Assembly (NCBI GenBank): GCA_032464575.1
Contig: JAWDKM010000006.1
Span: forward strand, 124,001-188,000
Length of the DNA: 64,000 nt
Direction of reading: 5' to 3'
From: Pontivivens sp032464575
GTDB lineage: Bacteria > Pseudomonadota > Alphaproteobacteria > Rhodobacterales > Rhodobacteraceae
The position numbers and the translations under genes are program-made. Below the pieces are notes generated by a model. The model made no database searches and was not told the origin of the DNA. It saw only the letters and a program-made list of their open reading frames with translations. Below, piece after piece: positions 1 to 11,251 of the stretch. Numbering within the stretch: position 1 is the first letter of the stretch; the number at the start of each line of letters is the position of its first letter.

Positions 1-1
1 C

Positions 2-784
2 GAGATGCTGGCGCTGCGCGCCGCCGGCGTCTTCAAGATCAGCCACTTCCTGCACCTGCGGGCCGAGATCTGCTCCGAAACGCTGGTCGAGGAACTCGCC
101 GAGTTCGGGCCGGAGGATCGGGTGGGCCTCCTGAGCCTGATGGACCACACGCCCGGCCAGCGGCAGTTCCGCGATATAGGCCAGCTCAAGACCTACGTGA
201 TGGGCAAGAACAACCTCGACGAGGCGGGCTTCGACGAGCATGTGGCGCGGCTCTACGCGGTGAAGGCGGAGCACGGGGCGCGCAACGAGGCGGCGGCGCT
301 GGAGGCCGCGCGGGTCTGCGGCGCGGTGCTCGCGAGCCACGACGATACGGATGTGGCGCATGTCGAGGAGTCGGCCCGCCACGGCATCCGGCTCGCGGAG
401 TTCCCGACCTCGCGCGCGGCGGCACAGGCGTGCCGCGACCACGGCATCGCGGTCATGATGGGCGCGCCCAACGTGATCCGCGGCGGGTCGCATTCGGGCA
501 ACGTCGCGGCGGGCGAACTGGCGGAGGCGGGGCTGCTCGACATCCTCTCCTCGGACTACGTACCGGCCGCACTGCTGCTTGCGGCGGCCCGGCTCGGGGC
601 GCTCTGGGGCGACATGGCGCGGGCGCTCGCGACGGTCACCTCGGCCCCGGCGAAGGCGGTGGGACTGGACGACCGCGGGCGGCTCGAACCGGGTCTGCGC
701 GCAGACCTCGTACGCTTCCGCGAGCGCGAGGGCGGCACGCCGATGGTGCGCGGCGCCTGGAGCCAGGGGCGGCAGGTGGCGTGA
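2..784 (+). CDS. phnM: PhnM, alpha-D-ribose 1-methylphosphonate 5-triphosphate diphosphatase (5' truncated by window)
   Basis: C-terminal 260 or so residues of an amidohydrolase-superfamily protein; the reading frame is open to the window edge, so the true start lies outside. PhnM hydrolyses the triphosphate of the C-P lyase intermediate during phosphonate use in the cytoplasm. PhnM hallmarks are visible: LLSLMDHTPGQRQF, the metal-site motif ASHDD, MGAPNVIRGGSHSGN, and LSSDYVP near the C-terminus. A paralogue lies at 16536-17639. The rest of a phn operon, if present, would be upstream of the window. The family call is firm. Confidence 0.93.
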   Translation, partial: EMLALRAAGVFKISHFLHLRAEICSETLVEELAEFGPEDRVGLLSLMDHTPGQRQFRDIGQLKTYVMGKNNLDEAGFDEHVARLYAVKAEHGARNEAAALEAARVCGAVLASHDDTDVAHVEESARHGIRLAEFPTSRAAAQACRDHGIAVMMGAPNVIRGGSHSGNVAAGELAEAGLLDILSSDYVPAALLLAAARLGALWGDMARALATVTSAPAKAVGLDDRGRLEPGLRADLVRFREREGGTPMVRGAWSQGRQVA

Positions 785-793
785 GGTGAGAGG

Positions 794-1079
794 CCCCGGA
801 TCGGGTCCGGGGCGGTCGCGAGAAGATCCACCGTCCCGGCCGAAGCGCCGGGACCTTCCGCCTCCGAAGCACTCCGCTGCGAAAGACCCCGGATCAAGTC
901 CGGGGTGGTATCGCCTCGAAGCACCGTCCCGCCCGGCTGACAGGCCGGCCAGCGCCCGACCCTCCCCACGGGAGGGCGCTTTTCCAACGGATCAAGCGGC
1001 GTTTCCTGTCTTGAGTGTTTCAAGGTCTCAAGCCGTATCGTCGGTCCGCAGCGCCCACCCAGGGTCGGGCGCTGCCCTC
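794..1079 (-). repeat. Composite intergenic repeat, copy 1 (inverse orientation)
   Basis: Fills the gap between phnM and the PHP gene. It holds module A (palindrome CCCCGGATCGGGTCCGGGG, 794-812), module B (GTCCCGGCC..GCCGGGAC, 833-854), a second A (887-905), the 'right' GC-rich module (952-979) and the 'left' module (1051-1079). The same order A-B-A-right-left recurs at 47127-47492. Read on the minus strand the order matches the plus-oriented copies at 29.4, 55.4 and 57.6 kb. No coding potential is visible. Confidence 0.8.
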
Positions 1080-1158
1080 GTCGCACCGTTCTGACGATTA
1101 ATAGTGGTAGATCTCGGGGCTCCGAGAAATGAGGGGCGCGAGCCCTGCAAGACAGCCC

Positions 1159-2082
1159 TCACCCCACCCAAACCGGGTTCGTCCAGGCCCGCTTGCCGCG
1201 CGCATCCTTCACCGTGAGCCGCCGCCAGGGCGATGCGCCGACGCGGTCGTAGGGCACGACCGTCTCGGTCATAGCCTCGCCGTGCACAGCCCGCGCCGCA
1301 CTGCCGCGGCCCAGCACCACCACGCTCGCGGCCTCCGAATGGCGGACGACGACGCGCTTTTCCTCCCACGCGACGTCATGGATCCGCGGCCCGGTCGAGC
1401 TGTAGAACGTGCCCGCCTTCAGCGCTGCGAGCAGGGCCTCGGGCGTGTTCTCCTCCGCCTTCACCATGACCCAGCCGCCGAAATGGTCGGGCTCGTGGAA
1501 ATGCGCATCATCCGTCGCGATCAGCGTGAGCCCCCGGCCCGCCTCCAGCATCCGGTCGAGCGTGTGGAAGCCGTGGGGCCGGTCCGCCCCGACCGCGCAT
1601 CCGTGGTTGTAGACCTCGACCGCGTGCGCCGCCTCGATCCCCATCGCGTCGACATGGGTGAGGCCGGACCACTCCGGATGGGCGATCGCCACGAAGGCCC
1701 CGGCCGCCCGCGCGCGCGCCGCGATACAGGCCCCGCTCTCCTGCCCTGCAACCGGGTGGAAATGCGGCGCCTCGGGCGGCGCGAAGCCCTGCGGCAGGCC
1801 CACGGCCAGCAGGTGCCACAGCTCCCCGTTCTCCATCGCGCCCGAATGCAGCTCGGCGCCCAGGATCGTGGTGAACCCGTCCTCCCGGAACCCGGTGGTG
1901 TCGACGATGGGATAGCCGAACAGACCCACGAAATGATCCGTCAGCGCGATGAAGTCGTAGCCCCGCGCGCGGTAGCGGCGACAGACCTCCTCCGGCGGCA
2001 GGGCCCCGTCGGAGCGGTCGGAATGCGCGTGCAGGTTGCCGCGCCAGAAGCGGCCGGTGGCGGTGAAGGCGGGATCGGTCAT
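1159..2082 (-). CDS. PHP-domain metal-dependent phosphoesterase
   Basis: 307 residues. The polymerase-and-histidinol-phosphatase fold is shown by NLHAHSDRSDG near residue 17, FIALTDH near 45, AIAHPEWSG in the middle and LIATDDAH later, which supply the His/Asp ligands of a multinuclear metal site. Substrate is unknown; family members hydrolyse phosphomonoesters or nucleotides. The ATG at 2082 is chosen because the longer open frame upstream has no family similarity and runs into the divergent copA promoter region. It converges on phnM, so it is not part of a phn operon. Confidence 0.85.
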   Translation of the reverse strand: MTDPAFTATGRFWRGNLHAHSDRSDGALPPEEVCRRYRARGYDFIALTDHFVGLFGYPIVDTTGFREDGFTTILGAELHSGAMENGELWHLLAVGLPQGFAPPEAPHFHPVAGQESGACIAARARAAGAFVAIAHPEWSGLTHVDAMGIEAAHAVEVYNHGCAVGADRPHGFHTLDRMLEAGRGLTLIATDDAHFHEPDHFGGWVMVKAEENTPEALLAALKAGTFYSSTGPRIHDVAWEEKRVVVRHSEAASVVVLGRGSAARAVHGEAMTETVVPYDRVGASPWRRLTVKDARGKRAWTNPVWVG

Positions 2083-2203
2083 GACGGGCTCCCGAACGGC
2101 GATGGGGCAGGCCCCGCGATTTGAACCGTCCCGCATGTCCGAGTCGAGGGCTTCCCCGCGCGCGGCCAGGCCATCGGGTCTCTCCGACCGGCGCTGAATG
2201 CCC

Positions 2204-2234
2204 TTGACCTTCCCGTCACTGGAACCCCTATCTG
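2204..2234 (+). promoter_or_regulatory. CueR-type copA promoter and operator
   Basis: A -35 box TTGACC (2204-2209) and a -10-like TATCTG (2229-2234) are separated by 19 bp, the over-long spacer typical of MerR-family activation. The spacer carries the imperfect dyad ACCTTCC-N7-GGAACCC. This resembles the E. coli copA promoter closely. It lies 22 bp before the copA start, and cueR is the next gene, so copper-induced autoregulated transcription is likely. Confidence 0.75.
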
Positions 2235-2256
2235 ACGGAGTGACCGGGAGGTGAGG

Positions 2257-4632
2257 ATGAGCGATCGCGCGGAGTTCACGCTGAGCATAGGCGGGCTGCA
2301 TTGCGGCTCCTGCGTCGCGCGCGCCGAACGGGCCCTGCTGTCCGTCCCCGGCGTGGAGCGGGCGCATGTCAACCTCGCCGATGGAACGGCCCGCATCGTG
2401 GGACGTGCCGAGGCCGCGGCGCTGACGCCCGCGCTGGCGGAGGCGGGGTTCGAGGCCGCGCTCACCGAGTACCGCCTCGCGCTGGACGGCATGACCTGTG
2501 CGGGCTGCGCGGCGCGGGTGGAGCGGGCGCTGGCTGCGGTGCCGGGCGTCGTGGCGGCCGAGGTCAACTTCGCCGACGGAACCGCTCGGGTCCGCGGTGC
2601 GGCCGGGCTCGGCGCCGCGCTGTCGCGGGCGGTCGACGGCGCGGGCTACGGCGCCCGTCCCATCGAGGCCGGCGAGCAGGCGCACGAACGCGCGGGCGAG
2701 GCGCCGGAGCTGCGGCGCCAGACCTGGCGCGCGGCGCTCCTGACCGCGCCGGTCTTCGTGCTGGCGATGGGCGGCCACATGGTGCCCGCGCTGCACGACT
2801 GGATCATGAACACCCTGGGGATGCGGACGAACTGGGCCATCCAGCTCGTCCTGACGACCCTCGTGCTGGCCGGGCCGGGGCGCCTGTTCTTCGTGCGTGG
2901 CCTGCGGGCGCTGCGGATGGGCGCGCCGGACATGAACAGCCTCGTGGCGATCGGGACGGGCGCGGCCTGGGCGTTCTCGACGCTCGTCACGCTCGCGCCG
3001 GGCCTGCTGCCGGAGGCGACGCGCGGCGTCTACTTCGAGGCGGCGGCGGTGATCGTGACCCTGATCCTGCTCGGCCGCTGGATGGAGGCGCGGGCCAAGG
3101 GCCGCGCGGGGGCCGCGATCCGCGACCTGATGGCGCTGCGCCCCGCCATGGCGCGGGTCGAGCGGGGCGGGGTCGTCGTGGACCTTCCGCTGGCCGAGGT
3201 GCTGGCGGGCGACGTCGTCCATGTCCGTCCCGGCGACAGCATCCCGGTGGACGGGGAGGTGATCGACGGCCGCTCACGGGTCGACGAAAGCATGATGACC
3301 GGCGAACCGGCGCCCGTCGCGCGCGGTCCGGGCGATCCGGTCGTGGGCGGAACGGTCAACGGCACCGGCGCCTTCCGCTTTCGCGCGACCCGCGTGGGGG
3401 AGGAGACGGCGCTGGCCCAGATCGTGCGCATGGTCTCGGCCGCACAGGGCGCGCGGCTGCCGGTGCAGGACCTTGTGAACCGGATCGCCCTGCGCTTCGT
3501 CCCCGCGGTGCTGGCGGTGGCGGGGGTCGCGCTGGCCGCGTGGCTGGTGCTCACGGGCGATCCGACGCTGGCGATGATCGCCGCGGTCTCGGTCCTCATC
3601 GTGGCCTGCCCCTGCGCGATGGGGCTTGCCACGCCGACCTCGATCATGGTCGGAACCGGCCGCGCGGCGGAGCTTGGCGTGCTCTTTCGCGGCGGAGATG
3701 CGCTGCAATCGCTGGGATCCGTCGACGTCGTCGCCTTCGACAAGACCGGGACGCTGACCGTGGGGCGGCCGCAGGTGACGTCCTTCGAGCTCGCCCCCGG
3801 CTTTGCGGAGGAGGAGGTGCTGCGCCTGACCGCAGCGGTCGAGGCGCTCTCGGAGCATCCGCTCGCCCATGCGATCGTCGCGCGGGCGCAAGGCATGGAC
3901 CTGCCCGCCGTCGAGGATTTCGAGGCGCTGGAGGGGCGCGGCGTGCGCGCGACGTCCGCGGGTCGCAGCATCCTCGTCGGCTCCGCCCGACTGATGGCCG
4001 AGCAGGGGATCGCGGTCGACGGCGCGGCCCCGATCCATGTTGCGATCGGCGGACGGGCCGCAGCCCGGATCATCGTCGCCGATCCGGTGAAGCCCGAGGC
4101 GCGCGCCGCGCTCGATATGTTACAGGATCTCGGCATACGTCCGGTTCTTGTAACGGGTGATGCGCGCGCGACGGCCGAGGCGGTCGCCGGCGAACTGGGC
4201 ATCGGCGAGGTCTTCGCCGAACAGCTTCCGGCCGACAAGCTCGCCATCATCGAGGGGCTGCGCGACGGCGGCCGCGTCGCCTTCGTGGGCGACGGGATCA
4301 ACGACGCCCCCGCGCTCGCCGCCGCCGACGTAGGCATCGCGCTGGGCTCCGGAACCGATGTGGCGATCGGTGCGGCGGAGGTCGTGCTGATGTCCGGCCG
4401 GCTGGAGGGTGTGCCGCGCGCGATCGACATCAGCCGCCGCACCATGCGCAACATCCGCCAGAACCTCGTCTGGGCCTTCGGCTACAATGTCCTGCTGATC
4501 CCGGTGGCGGCGGGCGTGCTCTATCCTGTGGCGGGGCTGCTCCTGTCGCCGATGCTGGCGGCGGGCGCCATGGCGCTCTCCAGCGTCTTCGTCGTGACCA
4601 ACGCGCTCAGGCTCAAGGGGGCGGGGGCATGA
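2257..4632 (+). CDS. copA: Copper-exporting P1B-type ATPase
   Basis: 791 residues. Two N-terminal heavy-metal-associated domains carry CxxC pairs at C16/C19 (GLHCGSC) and C81/C84 (GMTCAGC). Inner-membrane helices follow, then the metal-selecting CPC motif near residue 450 (IVACPCAMGLATP), the phosphorylated DKTGT near 495 and the GDGINDAP hinge near 677. It exports Cu(I) from the cytoplasm using ATP. The ATG at 2257 is preferred over the GTG 6 nt upstream because GGGAGGTGAGG forms its ribosome-binding site. The stop overlaps cueR by 4 nt (ATGA), so the two are translationally coupled. Confidence 0.96.
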   Translation: MSDRAEFTLSIGGLHCGSCVARAERALLSVPGVERAHVNLADGTARIVGRAEAAALTPALAEAGFEAALTEYRLALDGMTCAGCAARVERALAAVPGVVAAEVNFADGTARVRGAAGLGAALSRAVDGAGYGARPIEAGEQAHERAGEAPELRRQTWRAALLTAPVFVLAMGGHMVPALHDWIMNTLGMRTNWAIQLVLTTLVLAGPGRLFFVRGLRALRMGAPDMNSLVAIGTGAAWAFSTLVTLAPGLLPEATRGVYFEAAAVIVTLILLGRWMEARAKGRAGAAIRDLMALRPAMARVERGGVVVDLPLAEVLAGDVVHVRPGDSIPVDGEVIDGRSRVDESMMTGEPAPVARGPGDPVVGGTVNGTGAFRFRATRVGEETALAQIVRMVSAAQGARLPVQDLVNRIALRFVPAVLAVAGVALAAWLVLTGDPTLAMIAAVSVLIVACPCAMGLATPTSIMVGTGRAAELGVLFRGGDALQSLGSVDVVAFDKTGTLTVGRPQVTSFELAPGFAEEEVLRLTAAVEALSEHPLAHAIVARAQGMDLPAVEDFEALEGRGVRATSAGRSILVGSARLMAEQGIAVDGAAPIHVAIGGRAAARIIVADPVKPEARAALDMLQDLGIRPVLVTGDARATAEAVAGELGIGEVFAEQLPADKLAIIEGLRDGGRVAFVGDGINDAPALAAADVGIALGSGTDVAIGAAEVVLMSGRLEGVPRAIDISRRTMRNIRQNLVWAFGYNVLLIPVAAGVLYPVAGLLLSPMLAAGAMALSSVFVVTNALRLKGAGA

Positions 4633-5027
4633 ATATCGGGGACGTCGCCCGCCGGTCGGAGCTGCCGCCCAAGACCATCCGCTACTACGAGGAGATCGGC
4701 CTGATCCGCCCGGCGCGCGACGCCAACGGCTACCGCGCCTTCGGGGAGAGCGATCTGCACAAGCTCATCTTCATCGGGCGCGCGCGGTCGCTGGGCTTCA
4801 CGGTGGAGGATTGCCGCAGCCTGCTCGCCCTGTGGGAGGACCGCTCCCGTGCGAGCGCCGACGTGCGCCGGATTGCGAAGGACCACCTGGCCGGGATCGA
4901 GCGGCGGATCGCGGATCTGGAGGCGATGCGCGGCACCCTCGACACGCTGGTGCGCGCCTGCGCCGGGGATGACCGTCCGGACTGTCCGATCCTGGCCGGT
5001 CTCGCGGGTCCGTCGGGCGCGGACTGA
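4629..5027 (+). CDS. cueR: MerR-family copper-responsive regulator CueR
   Basis: 132 residues. The N-terminal winged helix-turn-helix is clear (MNIGDVARRSELPPKTIRYY) and is followed by a dimerisation coiled coil. The C-terminal metal loop has cysteines at 111 and 119 (CAGDDRPDC), the C-x7-C spacing diagnostic of Cu(I)/Ag(I)/Au(I) sensors. Its ATG overlaps the copA stop, and the operator upstream of copA probably controls both genes. Confidence 0.93.
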   Translation: MNIGDVARRSELPPKTIRYYEEIGLIRPARDANGYRAFGESDLHKLIFIGRARSLGFTVEDCRSLLALWEDRSRASADVRRIAKDHLAGIERRIADLEAMRGTLDTLVRACAGDDRPDCPILAGLAGPSGAD

Positions 5028-5147
5028 CGCCGCGCCGACGGTTGCGATCAATTCGACGGGTTTTCGGGTCGCAGTTGACGACGAATTCGCCACACCGGCC
5101 GGATCGCCATCTGGTCCCCAGCAGGGTCGTGATGTAACAAGACGCCA

Positions 5148-7073
5148 ATGAGGGGTTGGTTTTTCGCACTTCCGGGGCACCGGATCTTACTCGTGTACGT
5201 GTTCGACGTCGTTTCGGTGTCGGTGGCCGTCTATCTGGCGTTCTGGCTCCGCCTCCTGGATCCGATGCTCGGCATCTATGACGACACGTTCCGCACGAGC
5301 GTCGTCTTCGCCGTCATCCTCTACTTCGTCGCCGCGCATTTCCTGAAGCTGGGGCGCGGATTGTGGCGGCACCTGTCCTCGCGCGACGTGAACCGGCTGC
5401 TGGTGGCGGCGAGCTTCATCGCGCTGGGGCTGATCGTACTGAGCTTCGTGCTGGGGACGGACTATCCGCTGCCGCGCTCGATCGTGGTGATCTACTGGTT
5501 CATCCAGCTCGCCTTCTTCGTTGGCATGCGCTTTGCCTACCGGCACTACGCGTTGTGGCGCTCGGGTCACCGCCGCTCGACGGTGGAGCTGCCGCCGGTG
5601 CTGATCCTGGGCGACGGGATGGCGGCGGAGAGCTTCGTGCGGTCGATCTTCGACGGCGAGGTCCCATTCCATCCGGTGGGCATCCTGTCGCGCAGCGCGC
5701 GCAATTCGGGCCATTCGATCTTCGACGTGCCGGTCCTGGGCCAGATCGACGCGCTCGACGACGTGCTGCAGGGGCTGCGGCGCGTCGGGGTGCATCCGAC
5801 CCGGCTGATCGTGACCGGCGAGCGCGCGGTGGAGCGTCTGCGGGCGCGCGATGGCGAACTGCTCAAGGTCGCGCGGGCGCACCGCATTCCCATCGCGCGG
5901 GTGGCGGACCGGCCGCTGGCGCTGGGCGCGCCGGAAAGCGACCGTGTCAGCATCGTGCCGGTGCAGGTGGAGGACCTGTTGTTCCGCGACGTGTCCGGCC
6001 TGCTCGGCCCCGACGACCTGAAGCTCCTGCGCGGGCGGCGGGTGCTCGTCACGGGGGGCGGGGGCTCGATCGGATCGGAGCTCTGCCGGCAGATCGCGGC
6101 GGTGGGTCCGGCGCGGCTGACGATCCTCGACATGAGCGAGCTCAACCTCTACGCCGCCGAGATGGACGTGCGCCCGCGCATGGCCGCGGGCGAGCTGCAC
6201 ACCGTCTATGCCGACGTGCGCGATCGCGAGCGGATGCACCGGATCGTGGCGGGCGAGCGGCCCGACTTCGTGTTCCACGCCGCGGCGATGAAACATGTGC
6301 CCATCGTCGAGGCCGATCCGGGCGAGGGGGTGCGGACCAACGTGGCCGGGACCCGCAACGTCGCCGATGCGAGCGTGGCGGCCGGCGTGCGCGGCGTCGT
6401 CCTGATCTCCACCGACAAGGCGGTGAACCCGACGAATTTCATGGGCTGCACCAAGCGGGTGGCGGAGATGTACTGCCAGGCGCTCGACGATGCGGGCCGG
6501 GGGCGGGAGGGGGCGACGCGCTTCGTCGCCGTGCGCTTCGGCAACGTGCTGGGGTCGAGCGGATCGGTGGTGCCGCTCTTCCGGAAGCAGATCGAGGCCG
6601 GCGGGCCGGTGACCGTTACCCATCCCGACATGACCCGGTTCTTCATGACGATCCCGGAGGCGGTGTCGCTGGTGCTGGAGGCGTTCCGCTACGGCTACCG
6701 CGCGGATCCGGCGGCGCGGGCCTCGCTCTTCGTGCTCGACATGGGCAAGCCGGTGAAGATCATCGAACTGGCCCGGCAGATGATCCGGCTGGCGGGGCTG
6801 GAGCCGGACGTGGACATCCCCATCGTGATCTCCGGCCCCCGGCCCGGCGAGAAGCTGGAGGAGGAGCTGTTCTACGACGGCGAGGCGCTGACCCGGCTCA
6901 ACGATCGGGACATCTTCATCGCGGAGCCCGAGACGCTGCCGCTTGCCCGACTGCGACCGCTGCTCGACCGGCTGGAGGCCGACGCGCTGGCCGGCGATGG
7001 CGGCGCGGTGGTCGAGGGCATCTGCGACCTGGTATCCGGCTACCGCGCGCCGGAGGTGCTGAGCGCGGAGTAG
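5148..7073 (+). CDS. Polytopic NDP-sugar 4,6-dehydratase/epimerase (FlaA1/PglF/CapD family)
   Basis: 641 residues. About four N-terminal transmembrane segments (residues 5-140) precede a CoA-binding-like Rossmann region and a C-terminal short-chain dehydrogenase domain. The latter has the NAD motif GGGGSIGSELCRQ near residue 305 and STDKAVNPTNFMGCTKR, in which Tyr of the usual YxxxK site is replaced by Met, as is normal for this inverting family. It acts on UDP-GlcNAc-type sugars for surface glycan synthesis at the inner membrane. No other glycan genes are adjacent. The exact sugar product cannot be assigned. Confidence 0.9.
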   Translation: MRGWFFALPGHRILLVYVFDVVSVSVAVYLAFWLRLLDPMLGIYDDTFRTSVVFAVILYFVAAHFLKLGRGLWRHLSSRDVNRLLVAASFIALGLIVLSFVLGTDYPLPRSIVVIYWFIQLAFFVGMRFAYRHYALWRSGHRRSTVELPPVLILGDGMAAESFVRSIFDGEVPFHPVGILSRSARNSGHSIFDVPVLGQIDALDDVLQGLRRVGVHPTRLIVTGERAVERLRARDGELLKVARAHRIPIARVADRPLALGAPESDRVSIVPVQVEDLLFRDVSGLLGPDDLKLLRGRRVLVTGGGGSIGSELCRQIAAVGPARLTILDMSELNLYAAEMDVRPRMAAGELHTVYADVRDRERMHRIVAGERPDFVFHAAAMKHVPIVEADPGEGVRTNVAGTRNVADASVAAGVRGVVLISTDKAVNPTNFMGCTKRVAEMYCQALDDAGRGREGATRFVAVRFGNVLGSSGSVVPLFRKQIEAGGPVTVTHPDMTRFFMTIPEAVSLVLEAFRYGYRADPAARASLFVLDMGKPVKIIELARQMIRLAGLEPDVDIPIVISGPRPGEKLEEELFYDGEALTRLNDRDIFIAEPETLPLARLRPLLDRLEADALAGDGGAVVEGICDLVSGYRAPEVLSAE

Positions 7074-7095
7074 GTTTGTTATTCGTCAACTGGCT

Positions 7096-7578
7096 TTAAG
7101 CGAGGTCGGCAAGGCTACGGTCGAGCCTGAGATCTGCGGAGCAAGGTAGATCGCGCTTGCGCTTGTAGGCTTCTATCTCGTCGATCATAAAGTCATGTAG
7201 GCCCTTGGGCTCAGGCTGTAAAAACACTCTAAAGTTAGAGATATGATTGATCTTCTCTAACAATGTTTCGGCCATTACTGCCTCGAAAATAAGTGGCTTG
7301 TTTTCATTTAATCGCCTTTCAACAACCCTGCCTAACCCCGCGAGGTCGTGGTCGTAGCTGCCGTTTCCTAGTAGGTAGTCATCACCTGAGATGCATGGCA
7401 TTCCGAGTTGCCAAGATAGATATCTCGCAAGCGTACTTTTTCCTGAGTGTGAGTAACCATCAATCGAAATGACGAACTTGCGCCATTGGGCCAGAGCAGC
7501 CCAAGCTTGCTGAGCGACAAGGTGGTACTCCGCAGGTACCTGGATCTCTGGAAAAGGAAACTGGTGATTAAGCTGCAT
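7096..7578 (-). CDS. P-loop (uridine kinase-like) NTP-binding protein, low G+C
   Basis: 160 residues. A Walker A motif GYSHSGKST sits near residue 43, followed by ISGDDYLLGN, which resembles the D-D-Y segment of uridine/nucleoside kinases. No close family is recognised beyond P-loop kinases. By eye its G+C is about half, against roughly 70% for the neighbours, and codon use is visibly different, which suggests recent acquisition. It starts 14 bp downstream of the uvrB stop on the same strand, so it may be co-transcribed with uvrB. The ATG at 7578 is the first Met before the family-like region. Confidence 0.72.
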   Translation of the reverse strand: MQLNHQFPFPEIQVPAEYHLVAQQAWAALAQWRKFVISIDGYSHSGKSTLARYLSWQLGMPCISGDDYLLGNGSYDHDLAGLGRVVERRLNENKPLIFEAVMAETLLEKINHISNFRVFLQPEPKGLHDFMIDEIEAYKRKRDLPCSADLRLDRSLADLA

Positions 7579-7592
7579 GAAATCATGGAGCC

Positions 7593-9794
<2,202 letters not shown>

Positions 9795-10427
9795 CTCGGA
9801 TCCTCGCGGGGTCGTCCCCGTTGACCCCAACATGTGCGCCCGCGCGGCGGAGGTTCAAGATGCGCCGCGGTCGCGCCCTGACAGGGCTATGTCAGGAGGG
9901 GTGCGGGACGGTGGGGGGGGCGGATGCGCGGCGCCTGATGACGGCGAGGTCCGTGCGGGCGTCGGGACGGACGCGGACGATGCACCGCGCTGCGACAGGA
10001 TGCGTCGATGGTCTGGGGCTCGTCTTTTCGATGAACGGTGTCGGGCGCGTTCAGCGGCACGGGATGCTCGCACGGAGAGCCCCGCATGAGCGGCGAACCC
10101 GCGTTCGGGCGTCGTCGGAAAATCAGGGAGATCAGCCATGCCGTCCTCCGCGCCCATGGGGCGTTCGAAGGGGTGCAAAACGGCGCAATTCTTAAGCGAA
10201 GTTTAACGGCCTGGCCGGTCGTTCGCAAATAAAACGCAGATATTTATGGGTTTTCCGCCTTGCCGGGATGGCGCCGGTGTCTAGATTGATCCGGGCAAGC
10301 AGCTGTGTCGTCGGCGCTGGACGGACCACCCACCCACCCCTCGCTCCCAGTTCGGGGTCGACGACCGCAGCTTGATCCACCCGCATCGCCCGATCCTCTC
10401 GCCGCTGCATCAACGCCTCGGTCACGG
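9795..10427. other. Intergenic region with no supported gene
   Basis: About 630 bp between the divergent uvrB and the decayed HxlR gene. Several short overlapping frames exist on both strands, but none resembles a known family. The segment around 10180-10260 is AT-richer and may carry promoter elements. A 22-codon frame at 10138-10206 has a good GGGAG ribosome-binding site but no other support. Confidence 0.5.
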
Positions 10428-10743
10428 CTACGTTCCCGGCCGGTGCGCGCCGGCGAAGCGGCGCATCTCCCGCAGTACGGGGTGCAGGGCGTGGCCCATG
10501 TCGGTCAGCTCGCAGGCGTGGCGGCTCGGCCACACCTGATGGATGCGCCGGCGCCAGGCCCGCCCCCCGCATCAGGCGCGGGCGGTCGCCGGGAACGGCT
10601 GTGACGCTTCGCTTCGGTCCGTCGGGAAGCTCCCCGCATCGGGACTGTCCGTTGAGCATGTCGTGCGCGATGACCACGGCCCATCGGTCGCCGACGACAT
10701 CCAGCGTGCTGGCGATGGAGCAGGCGCAGCGGTGGCTGGTCAT
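10428..10743 (-). pseudogene. HxlR-family transcriptional regulator, frameshifted remnant
   Basis: The minus-strand start at 10743 encodes MTSHRCACSIASTLDVVGDRW, matching the N-terminus of HxlR/YodB regulators (CPVARALEVIGDRW). After about 35 codons the frame is lost. The typical C-terminus (CELTDMGHALHPVLREMRRF) reappears in another frame and ends at a TAG at 10428-10430. At least one and probably two indels are needed to join the parts. It lies divergent to the GFA-family gene, where a functional HxlR would be a plausible regulator. Confidence 0.7.
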
Positions 10744-10822
10744 GGATTTCGGTTGTGACTTGCACGTTGCCAGCCATCTACGAGACCATTCCGCCAGGAG
10801 GTCAATGGATGGGAGGCGGCTC

Positions 10823-11248
10823 ATGACGGTCCTCGACGGCAGATATCTGTTCGGCGCGGTGCGCTACCGGATCGAGGGCGAGACCGCGGCCTCCGGTCAC
10901 TGCTTCTGTACCGACTGCCGGCAGGCGAGCGGCACCGGCCACGGCACCCATGTCACGATGCGGGGCTTGGATATGGATCTGTCGGGCGACCTGCGCGTCT
11001 TCGATACGCGGGCGGACGGCGGCAACGTCCTCTCCTGCGGGTTCGGTCCGGAGTGCGGCGTGGCGGTGCTGTCGCGCAATGCGGCGATGCCGGGCATTGC
11101 CTTCTGGCGTGCCTCCAGCCGCGACGATCCGGAACAGGCCGCGCCCGCGATGACTGTCTTCGCCTCAGGCGCATCGGCCGCGGCGCATGTCGATCGCAGC
11201 CACGCCGTCTTCCCGGCCGAGCTCGACGTCACCGCGGCGATGCGCTGA
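10823..11248 (+). CDS. GFA-family (glutathione-dependent formaldehyde-activating enzyme-like) protein
   Basis: 141 residues. The fold signature is present: VRYRIEGETAASGHCFCTDCRQASGTG and a later CGFGPECGVAV pair. GFA/CENP-V proteins bind zinc and some accept glutathione adducts; the substrate here is unknown. Odd point: the first zinc motif, normally CxCGxVRY, reads YLFGAVRY, so the first two Cys ligands are missing. The ATG at 10823 is chosen for the GGGAGG at 10811-10816; an ATG at 10805 is an alternative. It is followed 3 nt later by the TfoX-domain gene. Confidence 0.75.
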   Translation: MTVLDGRYLFGAVRYRIEGETAASGHCFCTDCRQASGTGHGTHVTMRGLDMDLSGDLRVFDTRADGGNVLSCGFGPECGVAVLSRNAAMPGIAFWRASSRDDPEQAAPAMTVFASGASAAAHVDRSHAVFPAELDVTAAMR

Positions 11249-11251
11249 TCC

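Noticed and set aside
1159..2082. PHP gene as part of a phosphonate operon with phnM
   Set aside because: It is on the opposite strand and separated from phnM by a repeat, so there is no operon evidence.
10138..10206. A 22-codon frame with GGGAG ribosome-binding site
   Set aside because: Too short and without family or conservation evidence to be called a gene, though the start signals are good.
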